A stretch of DNA of 64,000 nucleotides from Rubrivivax sp. (lineage in GTDB: Bacteria; Pseudomonadota; Gammaproteobacteria; Burkholderiales; Burkholderiaceae_C): positions 20,579-84,578 of the forward strand of contig JAIXSE010000020.1 of the NCBI GenBank assembly GCA_027484825.1, written 5' to 3'. Under the pieces are notes generated by a model that saw only the letters and a list, made by a program, of their open reading frames with translations, did no database searches and was not told the DNA's origin. The number at the start of each line of letters is the position of its first letter. The stretch's first letter is position 1. Position numbers and translations under genes: made by a program. Below, in pieces: positions 1 to 9,819 of the stretch.

Positions 1-271
1 GGATCTTGTCGAACCCGCGGCGCCGTCGTGTCGGCATTATGAAGACAAAGCCTGGCACGCAACATCCGATTCCGCGGATTGGAGGCATCGACCCAGCCGC
101 AGCTGTCACGACGCAGGAAGCGTCTTAAAAATTTTGTGGCGTGCTCTCCTTGGAACACCTCACATCGGGCACGCCGATTGCTGTCGGCGCGCGCATTCGC
201 TGATCGCACCGCCGCGGCAACACCCGTGCGCAGTGTGGTTTTGCGGACGAGAAGCCGGGTGTTGTCCAGGG

Positions 272-301
272 TTGACCTTGTGGGGAGAGCGCCTCTATGC
301 T
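272..301 (+). promoter_or_regulatory. Sigma-70-type promoter for the GH30 gene
   Basis: TTGACC (272-277) and TATGCT (296-301) are separated by 18 bases, a good vegetative promoter. The expected transcription start, about 307-309, falls at the edge of the palindromic operator at 307-326. That geometry suits repression by blocking initiation. Assignment is by consensus only. Confidence 0.6.
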
Positions 302-306
302 CCCTC

Positions 307-326
307 GCATGAAAGCGCTTTCATGC
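307..326. promoter_or_regulatory. LacI-family operator, copy 1 (GH30)
   Basis: A perfect 20-bp palindrome with core ATGAAAGCGCTTTCAT. The central CG flanked by inverted arms is typical of LacI/GalR-family operators. The same core recurs before the TonB receptor (6160-6173) and the ABC importer (12123-12138), and a LacI-family gene lies at 12248-13270. Control by that repressor is inferred. Confidence 0.85.
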
Positions 327-433
327 ATCTCGAGTACGTTGAATGAACTCACGCTGCTGAAAGACATGCTGGAAGTTTTGGGAGTCCTTGCGGGCGGCAA
401 GGCTCCACCACCGCTGTTCCAAAGGCCATGCAG

Positions 434-1834
434 ATGACGGAGACACAAGTGGGCGCCGGTGCGCCTCTTTCCTGGACCTTGACCGCGCAAGGCGATGCAC
501 AGGTCGGCAGCCAGCGGCTGCAGGCGCAGCCACCGCTGGCGATGTCGCCGGTGGCGGCGCTGCTGTCGGACCCCACTGCGGCCCGCATGCCCAAGCTGGT
601 CGTAAACACGCAGCGCCGCTTCCAGCGCATCGAAGGCTTCGGCGGCGCATTCACCGAAGCGGCTGCCGTCACCTGGCAGCAACTGCCGGCTGCCGAGCGA
701 GACGCGGTGCTGCGCGGCTACTTTGATCCGCAGCAGGGTCATGGCTACACCTTCAACCGGGTGCACATGAACAGCTGCGACTTCTCCCTGGGCAACTACG
801 CCCATGCGTCGGTGCCGGGCGATACGGCCCTGGCTCACTTCAACATCGACCGTGACCGCGAGGCGCTGCTGCCGATGATCAAGGCGGCCATGGCCGTCGC
901 AGGCCGGCCGATGAAGCTGCTGATGTCGCCGTGGAGTCCGCCGCCCTGGATGAAGAGCAATGGCCAGATGAACAACGGCGGCACGCTGCTGCCGCAGTAC
1001 GCAGCCACCTGGGCCCAATGCTTCGTGCGCTTCATCCAGGCCTATGAGGCCGAAGGCGTGCCCATCTGGGGCGTGTCGGTGCAGAACGAGCCCGATGCCA
1101 CCCAGCGCTGGGATTCCTGCATCTACACCGCCGAGCAGGAACGGGACTTCGTCCGCGACCACCTCGGGCCCGCGCTGCATGCGGCGGGGCTGTTCCACAT
1201 CCGCATCGTGATCTGGGACCACAACCGCGACCAGATGGTGCAGCGGGCCGACGTGGTCTACAGCGACCCTGAAGCCGCCCGCTATGTCTGGGGCTGTGGC
1301 TTCCACTGGTATGTGGAGGATCATTTCGATCATGTGGGGCTGCTGCACGACGCCTATCCGGACAAGCAGCTGCTGTTCACCGAAGGCTGCCAGGAAGGCG
1401 GACCGCACCGCGGTGAATGGGCACCGGCTGAGCGCTACGCCACCAGCCTGCTCAGCGACCTCAATCACTGGACGGTCGGCTGGATCGACTGGAACCTGCT
1501 GCTGGACGAGACCGGCGGCCCCAACCATGTGGGCAACTTCTGCAGCGCGCCGATGCTGGCGGATCGGTCGCAGGGCAGGGTGGAGCTTCAGCCGTCCTAC
1601 GACTACCTGGGGCATTTCAGCCGCTTCATCCGGCCCGGGGCGCAGCGGGTGCTGTGCTCGGCCAGCAGCCAGGACATCGCCTGCACCGCGGCGGTGAACG
1701 AGGATGGCCGGGTGGCGGTGGTGGTGCTCAACAAGACGGAGCGGTCGCCGCAGTTCCTGCTCAGGATCGATGAGCGAGCAACGGTGGTGAGCCTGCCGCC
1801 GCGGAGCATCGCCAGTTTCGAGCTGGGCGCCTGA
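434..1834 (+). CDS. Glycoside hydrolase family 30 (beta-glucosidase/glucanase type)
   Basis: The protein (466 aa) resembles GH30 retaining enzymes of the glucosylceramidase / endo-beta-1,6-glucanase branch. The IEGFGGAFTEA stretch near residue 67 is characteristic, VQNEP (Glu about 219) supplies the acid/base and LLFTEGCQ (Glu about 317) the nucleophile. A C-terminal beta domain follows. No signal peptide is visible, so it probably acts in the cytoplasm on imported oligosaccharides; most bacterial relatives are exported. I chose the second ATG because AAAGG at 421-425 is well spaced from it and too close to the ATG at 428. It is separated from, but shares an operator with, the transport genes. 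Substrate (beta-1,6- or beta-1,3-glucan fragments) is inferred. Confidence 0.88.
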   Translation: MTETQVGAGAPLSWTLTAQGDAQVGSQRLQAQPPLAMSPVAALLSDPTAARMPKLVVNTQRRFQRIEGFGGAFTEAAAVTWQQLPAAERDAVLRGYFDPQQGHGYTFNRVHMNSCDFSLGNYAHASVPGDTALAHFNIDRDREALLPMIKAAMAVAGRPMKLLMSPWSPPPWMKSNGQMNNGGTLLPQYAATWAQCFVRFIQAYEAEGVPIWGVSVQNEPDATQRWDSCIYTAEQERDFVRDHLGPALHAAGLFHIRIVIWDHNRDQMVQRADVVYSDPEAARYVWGCGFHWYVEDHFDHVGLLHDAYPDKQLLFTEGCQEGGPHRGEWAPAERYATSLLSDLNHWTVGWIDWNLLLDETGGPNHVGNFCSAPMLADRSQGRVELQPSYDYLGHFSRFIRPGAQRVLCSASSQDIACTAAVNEDGRVAVVVLNKTERSPQFLLRIDERATVVSLPPRSIASFELGA

Positions 1835-1944
1835 GGGACTTGGATGGCAAGGCCCAAGGGCCTCGCCACTCAGAAGCGCCGCAGCATTCCCGAGGCCAAC
1901 CCCCAGCGGTGGCCATCAGCGGCGGCGGTCATCAGCGGCGGCCA

Positions 1945-2982
1945 TCAGCGCTGCTGCAGACGATGCATCAGATGGCTGCGCAGGTTGGCCGCACCTTGCG
2001 GCGTCAGCGGCGCCAGCGCATGCCGGGCCGCTTCGGGAATGTGAGCGGCCGTCTCCGGTCCGGCGTTGAACACATAGTGGTCGAAGATCCCCTGCCAGGC
2101 CCGGCGCTGCGGCTCGGGCAATTCCCGCAGTGACAGCAGCGCCATCATCAGCGTCAGCACCGGCGGGTCCATGTGGGGCGGGGATTGGCGCCACCAGTAG
2201 TTGATCAGCAGGTTGAAGGCTTCCAGCGCCTCCACCTGATGCCACCACATGCTGGGAATGTAGATCGCATCACCGGGTTCGAGCTCAGCCACCTGGGCGC
2301 TGGCCAGCGCCTGTGCAAACCGCGGGAAGCGCTCGAAGTCCGGATGCTTCAGGTCCACCAGGCTCACCGGCTGTCCGGCTGGCGTGAAGTCGATCGGACC
2401 GACATAGAGATTGGGCAACTGCTCGGGCGGGAACAGCGTGAAGCGGCGCCGTCCGGCGGCCACGCAGGCGATGTTGTCCGGCAGGTCGTAGTGGGGCGCA
2501 ATGCGGCTGCGATTGCCCAGCCACGCGCTGGCGAGGGCGTCCGGTCCCGCCGCTCCCGGCGGGGCCAGCGCCTGCAGGTCCAGGCTGTTGTGGGCGGAGA
2601 ACCCCGGCAGGCAGTCGTCCAGCGTGGTGGAGCCGACGTAATAGCAAGGCGGCCGCGCCACCTCGCGGCAGCGCAGCAGCTCCTGCAGCAGGGCCGGCAA
2701 CGGGGCGTCCGCCCGGCCGAAGTTCATGCCGGTCAGATCATCGTTGTAGAAGATCCGGCCATCGATCTCGGGCGGGCCCGTCATGATGGCCACCGGGGCG
2801 CCTTGCCAGCAGCTTTGCAGATAGTCCGCCACCGAAGCGTCAGACTGCCGCGCCCGGGCCACCACCGGCCAGTGCGACACCAGCCCGCGCAGCACCACCG
2901 GCTGCGCGGCCTGCGTGAGACCGGGCGGCAACTGGCCTGGGGTCAGGCCGCTGAGTTCCCGGATGGGCTGGAGGGGCTGCAT
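1945..2982 (-). CDS. Cupin-like (JmjC/Cupin_8) domain protein
   Basis: A 345-aa protein of the cupin-like JmjC-fold family (PF13621 type). The fold signs are an HYDLPDN motif around residue 178 (first metal His and Asp), a GRRRFTLFPPEQ strand-turn after it, and a late EPGDAIYIPSMWWHQVEA segment giving the second His. These are ligands of Fe(II)/2-oxoglutarate oxygenases. It starts 26 bases after the TonB receptor stop on the same strand and is probably co-transcribed. Proteins of this family often accompany such receptors in Xanthomonas and Caulobacter sugar loci; their role there is not established. Hydroxylase activity is a family-level expectation only. Confidence 0.8.
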   Translation of the reverse strand: MQPLQPIRELSGLTPGQLPPGLTQAAQPVVLRGLVSHWPVVARARQSDASVADYLQSCWQGAPVAIMTGPPEIDGRIFYNDDLTGMNFGRADAPLPALLQELLRCREVARPPCYYVGSTTLDDCLPGFSAHNSLDLQALAPPGAAGPDALASAWLGNRSRIAPHYDLPDNIACVAAGRRRFTLFPPEQLPNLYVGPIDFTPAGQPVSLVDLKHPDFERFPRFAQALASAQVAELEPGDAIYIPSMWWHQVEALEAFNLLINYWWRQSPPHMDPPVLTLMMALLSLRELPEPQRRAWQGIFDHYVFNAGPETAAHIPEAARHALAPLTPQGAANLRSHLMHRLQQR

Positions 2983-3008
2983 CAGCGTGGGCGCACCCGC
3001 AGGACGGG

Positions 3009-6000
3009 TCAGAACTTGTAGCGAAGACCCAGCATATAACGGCGGCCGGTCTGCGTGACCGAGAACACCTCCTCCTCGGTCCGCCCATGCTGACGCAGGA
3101 TGGAGTCACCCAGGTTGATGACCTCGGCCTGCATGCTGAGCTTCTCGGTGAAGTTGTAGCCCACGCTCACGTCGACCTGGGCATAGGGCTCGGTGTAGAT
3201 CGGCGCCGAGCGGCCCAGCTGGTTGCCGTCATTGACGGCGGCCAGGAACTTGTCGCGCCAGTTGTAGGCCACCCGCACGCTGAACTTGTTGTCTTCGTAG
3301 AAGCCCACCAGGTTGGCCGAGTCGCTCAGGCCCACCAGGGCGTACTGCTGCGTCAGGCTCATGTTGTCGTACTTCAGGCCCGACTTGACCTTGGTGTAGT
3401 TGGCCGCCACACCGAAGCCGGAGTTGCCGAAGGCATGCTGCACATTCAGCTCAAAGCCCTTGAGGCTGTTGGACTGGGTGTTGGCCGGTGTGGTGATCTG
3501 GAAGGTTGCGACCGGGTCGTCCGGCTGGCCGGTGATGGTGCCCAGCGCATGGCCGTTGCTCTCGCCGGTCTTGGTCACACCGGGCTGGCCGTTGTAGCGG
3601 TTCAGGATGTAGTCGCGGATGCAGGTGATGTCCGCGCCGCAGCCGCCGGTGGAAGCCGCTTCGTTGAAGTATTTGCCGCCCACCGGAGTGTGCAGGTTGA
3701 ACGGCGACGCGGTGTTGATGGTCGAGCCGATGTAGTTGCTGATGTTCTTGCGGAAGACACCGGCGGCCACATAGCTGGACTTGGCGTAGTAGTACTCCAG
3801 CGAGAAGTCGATGTTCTTGGACTTCAGCGGCTTGAGGCTGGGATTGCCCTGCGAGCCGGTGCCACCGCTCAGGCGGGCCAGGTTGTCCAGCGTCTGGCCG
3901 CCCTGGATGGCATCCCAGCCGGGGCGTCCGATGCTGGTGCCGTAGCTGGCGCGCAGCTTGACCTTGTCGGTCAGGTCCGCCTCCCAGTCGATGCTGGGCA
4001 GCCAGTAGCTGTACTTGCCGCTCAGCGCGGTGAAGCCGGGGTCGCCCTTGAGCACGGTCAGCTCGTTGTTGGAGCCCCAGCTGATGCCGGTGGCAATCGG
4101 CACCAGCGCGGTGGAGTCGACCTTGGTGCGCTCATACCGCATGCCCAGCGTGGCACTCATCGGAACGCCCAGCTCCCATTCGCGGGTGTATTCGCCGTAG
4201 AGACTGGTGGACTTCTCGGTGGTGCGGCGGTCGGTGGAGAAGTTGTCGGTGGCCAGGTACTTGGACGGATCGCCCCAGGAATCGGACGCCAGCTGACGGA
4301 TCTTCCCGAAGTCAAAGGTGAAGAACTGGGTAAACAGGCGCGGGTCATTGCCGCCGTTGATCTTGCCGAAGAAGTTGCGCAGGTCCTGCGGAATCCAGAC
4401 GTTGTCCGGATAGTTCAGGAAGCCGTTTTCGGTGCCGCCCCAGTTGTCCAGCTGGACGAAGGAATAGGCCGAGCGGTTGCGCACCTTGGACAGGCCGACA
4501 CCGAAGTCCAGCTTGGACACGTCGTCAATCGTCCAGCTGCCGCGGATCTGCTGCTGGTCCACCTGGCTCTTCATGTAGCTGTTGCGGAAGGACGAGCCGG
4601 TGACCTGCTGCAGCGATGCATCCCGCTGCGTGGTGGGCATGATCAGCACCGGCAGGTCCTGGCTGAAGTCCACCGTGGTGATGCCGCGGTTGAAGCTGGC
4701 CGTGCCGATAACGTTGTTGGTGCCCCAGGGGCCGTCCGCACCGGATTCAGCAGTGGAATGGTGGGCGTCGAATTCGAAGCGCAGCTTGTTCGAGGCCTTC
4801 CAGTCCACGTTGAAGCCCAGCGACTTGTTGGTGTTCTTAGTGGCGAAGTCGCCGCCGGCCATGGCCAGGTCGGCATTGCCGGCGGTGATCAGCTCGGTGT
4901 AGGTGATCGGGGCGGCCACCGGGCCGTTGGTCCAGGAACTGCTGGACGGGCCGAAGCTGAACCAGGCCGACATGTCGTTGCGGCGGGTGTGCAGCTTGTT
5001 CTGCGAGGCGGTGTAGTCCAGCGTCGTGGTCAGGTCCTTGGTGGGCGCGAACTGGAAGGTGACCTGGCCATTGGTGCGCTCGCGGCGCACGCCGTTCATG
5101 TTGTAGTTGACGTTCTGCGGGATGGAGTAGATGTCGTTCGGGCCGGGCCGGTTGGTGATGCGGTCGGCGCCGGGCTGGCCGGGCAGGGGGATGGCGCCGT
5201 AGAGGCTTTCGTCGCCCTTGATCGGCAGCCAGCCGCCGGGCACGCCGGCGCTGTTGTAGCCGGCATCGCGGCGCTGGAAGCTGCCGGAGACGGCCAGGCC
5301 GAAGCGGCCGTCGTCGAAGGTGGTGCTGTAGATGCCGGAGACTTCGGGCGTGATGCTGCTGCCCTTGATGGTGTCGGGCAGGCGCGAATTGCCTTCGTCA
5401 TGGACGGCCTTGAGGCCGACGCTGGCCACGGTGCGCTTGGTGTCGAGCGGCCGGGCGGTCTTGATGTTGATGGTGGCACCGATGCCGCCCGTCGGGGTGC
5501 TGGCGCGGCTGGTCTTGTAGACCTCCAGGGCCGACACCGATTCCGACGCCAGGTTGGCAAAGTCAAACGCGCGAGAGGGCGAGGCCTGCGTGTCGGCGAT
5601 GGACGAGGCCGGCATCTGGCGGCCGTTGAGCAGCACCAGGTTGAAGTCGGGGCCGACACCACGCACGGTCACCCGCGAGCCTTCACCCATCGAGCGGTCG
5701 ATGGACACGCCGGAGATGCGCTGCATCGACTCGGCCAGGTTGGTGTCCGGGAACTTGCCGATGTCCTCGGCCACGATGCCGTCCACCACGCCGCGCTGCT
5801 GGCGCTTGAGGTTGAGCGAGGTGTCCAGGGACTGGCGGATGCCGGTCACGACGACGGTGTCGAGCTGCGCGTCGGACTTGGCGGCGGAAGCGGCGCCGGC
5901 CGGTGCGGCGGTCGCCTGCTGGGCTTGCGCATGCGCCGCCGCAGCGACGAAGAGCAGGGCGCAGGCCACGGCGACCGGGCGGGCCTGAAGGCGGCGGTCG

Positions 6001-6029
6001 GGGACCAGGGAAATGGGGGCGGATGTCAT
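3009..6029 (-). CDS. TonB-dependent outer-membrane receptor (TonB-Xanth-Caul type)
   Basis: The 1006-aa product has a signal peptide cut after AHA (about residue 34), a TonB-box-like DTVVVTG, a plug domain (about 65-190; FPDTNLAESMQRISGVSI and TVRGVGPDFNLVLLNGR), then a long beta-barrel ending in LRYKF, whose final Phe is typical of outer-membrane proteins. An open frame extends upstream to 6149, but the ATG at 6029 has an AGGAGACAAACA ribosome site and gives a proper signal peptide. It probably imports oligosaccharide across the outer membrane for the ABC system encoded upstream. A perfect LacI-type operator lies 131 bases before the start. The cupin gene follows directly. Confidence 0.93.
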   Translation of the reverse strand: MTSAPISLVPDRRLQARPVAVACALLFVAAAAHAQAQQATAAPAGAASAAKSDAQLDTVVVTGIRQSLDTSLNLKRQQRGVVDGIVAEDIGKFPDTNLAESMQRISGVSIDRSMGEGSRVTVRGVGPDFNLVLLNGRQMPASSIADTQASPSRAFDFANLASESVSALEVYKTSRASTPTGGIGATINIKTARPLDTKRTVASVGLKAVHDEGNSRLPDTIKGSSITPEVSGIYSTTFDDGRFGLAVSGSFQRRDAGYNSAGVPGGWLPIKGDESLYGAIPLPGQPGADRITNRPGPNDIYSIPQNVNYNMNGVRRERTNGQVTFQFAPTKDLTTTLDYTASQNKLHTRRNDMSAWFSFGPSSSSWTNGPVAAPITYTELITAGNADLAMAGGDFATKNTNKSLGFNVDWKASNKLRFEFDAHHSTAESGADGPWGTNNVIGTASFNRGITTVDFSQDLPVLIMPTTQRDASLQQVTGSSFRNSYMKSQVDQQQIRGSWTIDDVSKLDFGVGLSKVRNRSAYSFVQLDNWGGTENGFLNYPDNVWIPQDLRNFFGKINGGNDPRLFTQFFTFDFGKIRQLASDSWGDPSKYLATDNFSTDRRTTEKSTSLYGEYTREWELGVPMSATLGMRYERTKVDSTALVPIATGISWGSNNELTVLKGDPGFTALSGKYSYWLPSIDWEADLTDKVKLRASYGTSIGRPGWDAIQGGQTLDNLARLSGGTGSQGNPSLKPLKSKNIDFSLEYYYAKSSYVAAGVFRKNISNYIGSTINTASPFNLHTPVGGKYFNEAASTGGCGADITCIRDYILNRYNGQPGVTKTGESNGHALGTITGQPDDPVATFQITTPANTQSNSLKGFELNVQHAFGNSGFGVAANYTKVKSGLKYDNMSLTQQYALVGLSDSANLVGFYEDNKFSVRVAYNWRDKFLAAVNDGNQLGRSAPIYTEPYAQVDVSVGYNFTEKLSMQAEVINLGDSILRQHGRTEEEVFSVTQTGRRYMLGLRYKF

Positions 6030-6159
6030 TGTTTGTCTCCTGTTATTAGTCTCAGCCCGTCCATGAACCGTCCCGGTGAGGCACGTTACGGATCGCGACG
6101 GCTGGAGCCGATGCATCGGCGAAATGAAGCGCTCTTTACAACGTTGCAACGACCGGTTG

Positions 6160-6173
6160 TGAAAGCGCTTTCA
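6160..6173. promoter_or_regulatory. LacI-family operator, copy 2 (TonB receptor)
   Basis: TGAAAGCGCTTTCA, identical over 14 bp to the core of the other two sites, lies in the 215-bp gap between the ABC ATPase gene and the receptor gene. A degenerate AGCGCT-centred site, GAAGCGCTCTT (6126-6136), lies about 36 bases closer to the receptor start and could be a weaker second site. Confidence 0.82.
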
Positions 6174-6244
6174 GAACGGATGGAAATTTATCTGCTTCGT
6201 TTACGCAGGGGCTACTGACTTTCCCCTAGGGGTGTGACGGCGCG

Positions 6245-7363
6245 TCAGACGAAGGCGGCTTCGGGGCTGCTGATGCCGCGTGTTCCGGGGGCGTGGAGGG
6301 CGCGAGCCTGTGCATCGAAGGCCAGCGCCTCCGGGGTCTGCACGCCCAGATGCACGGCATCTCCGTTGCGCAGCGGCACCCGTTCCATGGGCAGCTTGAT
6401 GGCGAGCAGATCCTGCACGCCTTCCACCTGCACATGAAGCAGCGACACATCGCCAAGGTGTTCCGCCAGCACGACAGTGCCGGGCACGGTTGATGTCAGC
6501 CCCGGCGCTTCAGACGCGCGGCAAGCGCTCAGATGCTCGGGGCGGATGCCCAGCTGCGCGGCGGCGGGGAACTGGGTGCCCCCCAGCAGGTCCCATAGCT
6601 GGCGCGCCGGCCCCGGAGCGCTGCCCTGCGGGCGTTCGATCATGTTGATGCGAGGCGCCCCCAGGAAGCCCGCGACAAACGCGTTGGCGGGCTGCCGGTA
6701 GAGCGACATCGGCGTGCCCACCTGCTCGATGCGGCCCTGGTGGAAGACGGCGATGCGGTCGCCCATGGTCATGGCCTCGACCTGGTCGTGCGTCACATAG
6801 ATCATGGTCGTGCCCAGCTGCTGATGCAGCCGCGTCAGCTCGATGCGCATGTCCACCCGCAGTGCAGCATCCAGGTTCGACAGCGGTTCATCGAACAGGA
6901 ACACCTTGGGCTTGCGCACGATGGCCCGGCCGATGGCCACCCGCTGCCGCTGACCGCCGGAGAGCTGACGCGGCGTGCGGTCCAGCAGCTCGGTGATGCG
7001 CAGGACTTCGGCGGTGCGGCGCACCTGCTCCTCGCGCTCGGCGCGTCGCACACCGGCCATCTTCAGTGCAAAGCCCATGTTCTCCGCCACCGTCATGTGG
7101 GGATAGAGGGCATAACTCTGGAACACCATCGCGGCGCCGCGGTCGGCCGGGCGCTGCTCGTTGGCGCGCACGCCGTCGATCAGCAGCTCGCCGCTGTCGA
7201 TGTCTTCCAGGCCGGCGATCATGCGAAGCGTGGTGCTCTTGCCGCAGCCCGAAGGGCCGACAAACACCATGAACTCACCGTCCCGCACGTCGAGATCGAT
7301 GCCCTGGATGACGTCCTGATCGCCAAAGCGTTTGCGCAGGCTGCGTAATGTGACTTGTCCCAT
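6245..7363 (-). CDS. Sugar ABC transporter ATP-binding protein (MalK/UgpC type)
   Basis: A 372-aa ATPase. Walker A is GPSGCGKST (about residue 37), the Q-loop reads FQSYALYPHM, the signature is LSGGQRQRVAIGRA, Walker B is VFLFDEPLSNLDA and the switch His sits in YVTHDQVEAMTM. The C-terminal third is the TOBE/MOI regulatory domain usual in MalK-like subunits shared by carbohydrate importers. It is the last gene of the importer block, 60 bases after the GH1 gene, and is followed by the receptor with its own operator. It powers the two permeases at 8937-10755. The substrate is not visible from this subunit. Confidence 0.93.
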   Translation of the reverse strand: MGQVTLRSLRKRFGDQDVIQGIDLDVRDGEFMVFVGPSGCGKSTTLRMIAGLEDIDSGELLIDGVRANEQRPADRGAAMVFQSYALYPHMTVAENMGFALKMAGVRRAEREEQVRRTAEVLRITELLDRTPRQLSGGQRQRVAIGRAIVRKPKVFLFDEPLSNLDAALRVDMRIELTRLHQQLGTTMIYVTHDQVEAMTMGDRIAVFHQGRIEQVGTPMSLYRQPANAFVAGFLGAPRINMIERPQGSAPGPARQLWDLLGGTQFPAAAQLGIRPEHLSACRASEAPGLTSTVPGTVVLAEHLGDVSLLHVQVEGVQDLLAIKLPMERVPLRNGDAVHLGVQTPEALAFDAQARALHAPGTRGISSPEAAFV

Positions 7364-7423
7364 GAGGTCTCCGTGCCAATCGTCAGAGGGTCGCGGCGTG
7401 CGCCCGGGGTGCCGCCGTTCGTG

Positions 7424-8926
7424 TCAGCCCTGGGTGGCCGGGGCCTGACCCTGCATGAAGTCGCGGAAGGCCAGGGCGCTGTCCTTCGGGGTGCGGACCT
7501 GGGTGGCGTAATCCACATGCACGATGCCAAAGCGCTTCTCATAGCCCGAGGCCCATTCGAAGTTGTCCAGCAGGCTCCAGACCATGTAGCCGCCCATGGG
7601 CACGCCCTGCGCGATGGCGTCGCCCACCGCTGCGATGTGGGTGTCCAGATAGCTGGTGCGGTCGGCATCGTGCACCTGGCCGTCGGGGCCGAGGACGTCC
7701 GGGAAGGCGCCGCCGTTCTCGGTCACATACAGGCGCTTGGCTTCCGGGTAGTCGCGATGCAGTTGCACCAGCAGATCGGTCAGGCCCTGCGGATACACCT
7801 CCCAGCCCATGTCGGTCAGCGGCAGCCCGCTGCGCTTGGCATCGAAGCTGTTGTCGGCGCTGGCCATGCCGCGGGAGTAGTAGTTGACGCCCAGGAAGTC
7901 GATCGGCTGCTGGATGTCGGCCAGGTCGCCGTCTTCCACCTGCGGTGCATCGTCCCCGAGGTCGTCCAGCACGTCCTGCGGATAGTGGCCCTTGAACAGC
8001 GGGTCCATGTACCAGCGGCGCAGCTTGCCGTCTTCCAGACGGGCCTTGGCATGGTCCTGCGGCGTGTCGGTGGCGGGGTAGATGGGCGAGAGGTTGAGCA
8101 CGATGCCCAGCGTGGCCGGCAGGTTCAGCGCACGCAGGCGGCGGATGGCGCGTCCGTGGCTGAGCAGCAGGTGATGCGACACCTGGGCGGCCAGGCGGCG
8201 GTCCTTGAGGCCGGGGGCGAAGATGCCGCTTTCATGGCCGAGCTGCGCCACCACCCACGGTTCATTGTGGGTGGCGATGGAGGCCACCTTGTGGCCGATG
8301 CGCCGACCGATCGCCTCGGCATATTCCACGAAGCGGTCCACCGTGGCGCGGGCGCCCCAGCCGCCAACGTCCTGCAGCGCCTGCGGCAGGTCCCAGTGGT
8401 TCAGGGTGACATAGGCCTTCATGCCGCGGGCACGGATGCCGTCCACCAGCTTCTCGTAGAAGGCCAGGCCCGCTTCATTCCAGGGCCCGTCGCCGGTGGC
8501 GCGCACGCGGGGCCAGGAGATCGAGAAGCGGTAGGCGCGGGCGCCCAGGCTCTGGATCAGGTCCAGGTCGGCTTCCCAGCGGTCATAGTGCTCGCAGGCG
8601 ATGTCGCCGTTGCTGTGGTCGGCAATGGCGCCGGGCTGGCGGCAGAAGCTGTCCCAGATGGAGGGGCCCTTGCCATCCCGGTCGGGCGCCCCTTCGATCT
8701 GGAAGGCGCTGGTGGCCACGCCGAAGACGAAGTCGGCGGGGAAGTGACGGGCCGCGGCGGTCGGCAGGCCGCCAGGGGCGGGTGCGCCGCCCGCAGTGGA
8801 GCCGGTGCTGGCGGCAGTGTGGGCAGCGCTGTTGGCAGCGGTGTGTGAAGTGGTGTTGGAAGCGGAGGCCGAGGCTTGCGCCACGGCACTGACGTTGAAG
8901 GTCGTCATCGGTGCGTGCAGGTTCAT
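7424..8926 (-). CDS. GH1 beta-glucosidase
   Basis: A 500-aa family GH1 enzyme. The FPADFVFGVATSAFQIEG start is classic; THNEP (Glu about 222) is the acid/base and YVTENGG (Glu about 403) the nucleophile. The glycone-binding pattern (Q in SAFQIEG, NHWDLP) and the late WSLLDNFEW motif support beta-glucosidase. The catalytic domain begins only near residue 62; it is preceded by a Ser/Ala/Thr-rich, low-complexity tail with no membrane segment, longer than usual. It lies 10 bases after the permease stop, inside the importer operon, so it likely hydrolyses the imported oligosaccharide to glucose in the cytoplasm. A second in-frame ATG, six codons in, is a possible alternative start. Confidence 0.92.
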   Translation of the reverse strand: MNLHAPMTTFNVSAVAQASASASNTTSHTAANSAAHTAASTGSTAGGAPAPGGLPTAAARHFPADFVFGVATSAFQIEGAPDRDGKGPSIWDSFCRQPGAIADHSNGDIACEHYDRWEADLDLIQSLGARAYRFSISWPRVRATGDGPWNEAGLAFYEKLVDGIRARGMKAYVTLNHWDLPQALQDVGGWGARATVDRFVEYAEAIGRRIGHKVASIATHNEPWVVAQLGHESGIFAPGLKDRRLAAQVSHHLLLSHGRAIRRLRALNLPATLGIVLNLSPIYPATDTPQDHAKARLEDGKLRRWYMDPLFKGHYPQDVLDDLGDDAPQVEDGDLADIQQPIDFLGVNYYSRGMASADNSFDAKRSGLPLTDMGWEVYPQGLTDLLVQLHRDYPEAKRLYVTENGGAFPDVLGPDGQVHDADRTSYLDTHIAAVGDAIAQGVPMGGYMVWSLLDNFEWASGYEKRFGIVHVDYATQVRTPKDSALAFRDFMQGQAPATQG

Positions 8927-8936
8927 GAAAGAAGGC

Positions 8937-9815
<879 letters not shown>

Positions 9816-9819
9816 GGGC

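Larger units (their letters stand above)
1..433. other. Left-edge region without a supported gene; GH30 upstream region
   Basis: I see no credible gene here: the open frames have no family resemblance and lie across the control region. The stretch carries the promoter and LacI-type operator listed separately, then about 105 bases of leader before the GH30 start. The left boundary cuts the neighbouring gene context, so what lies upstream is unknown. Confidence 0.6.

Noticed and set aside
3087..6218. Long plus-strand frame of 1043 codons across the TonB receptor
   Set aside because: It is the antisense shadow of the receptor gene: it covers the same interval, is dominated by Val/Gly/Ala/His/Arg and has no recognisable motif.
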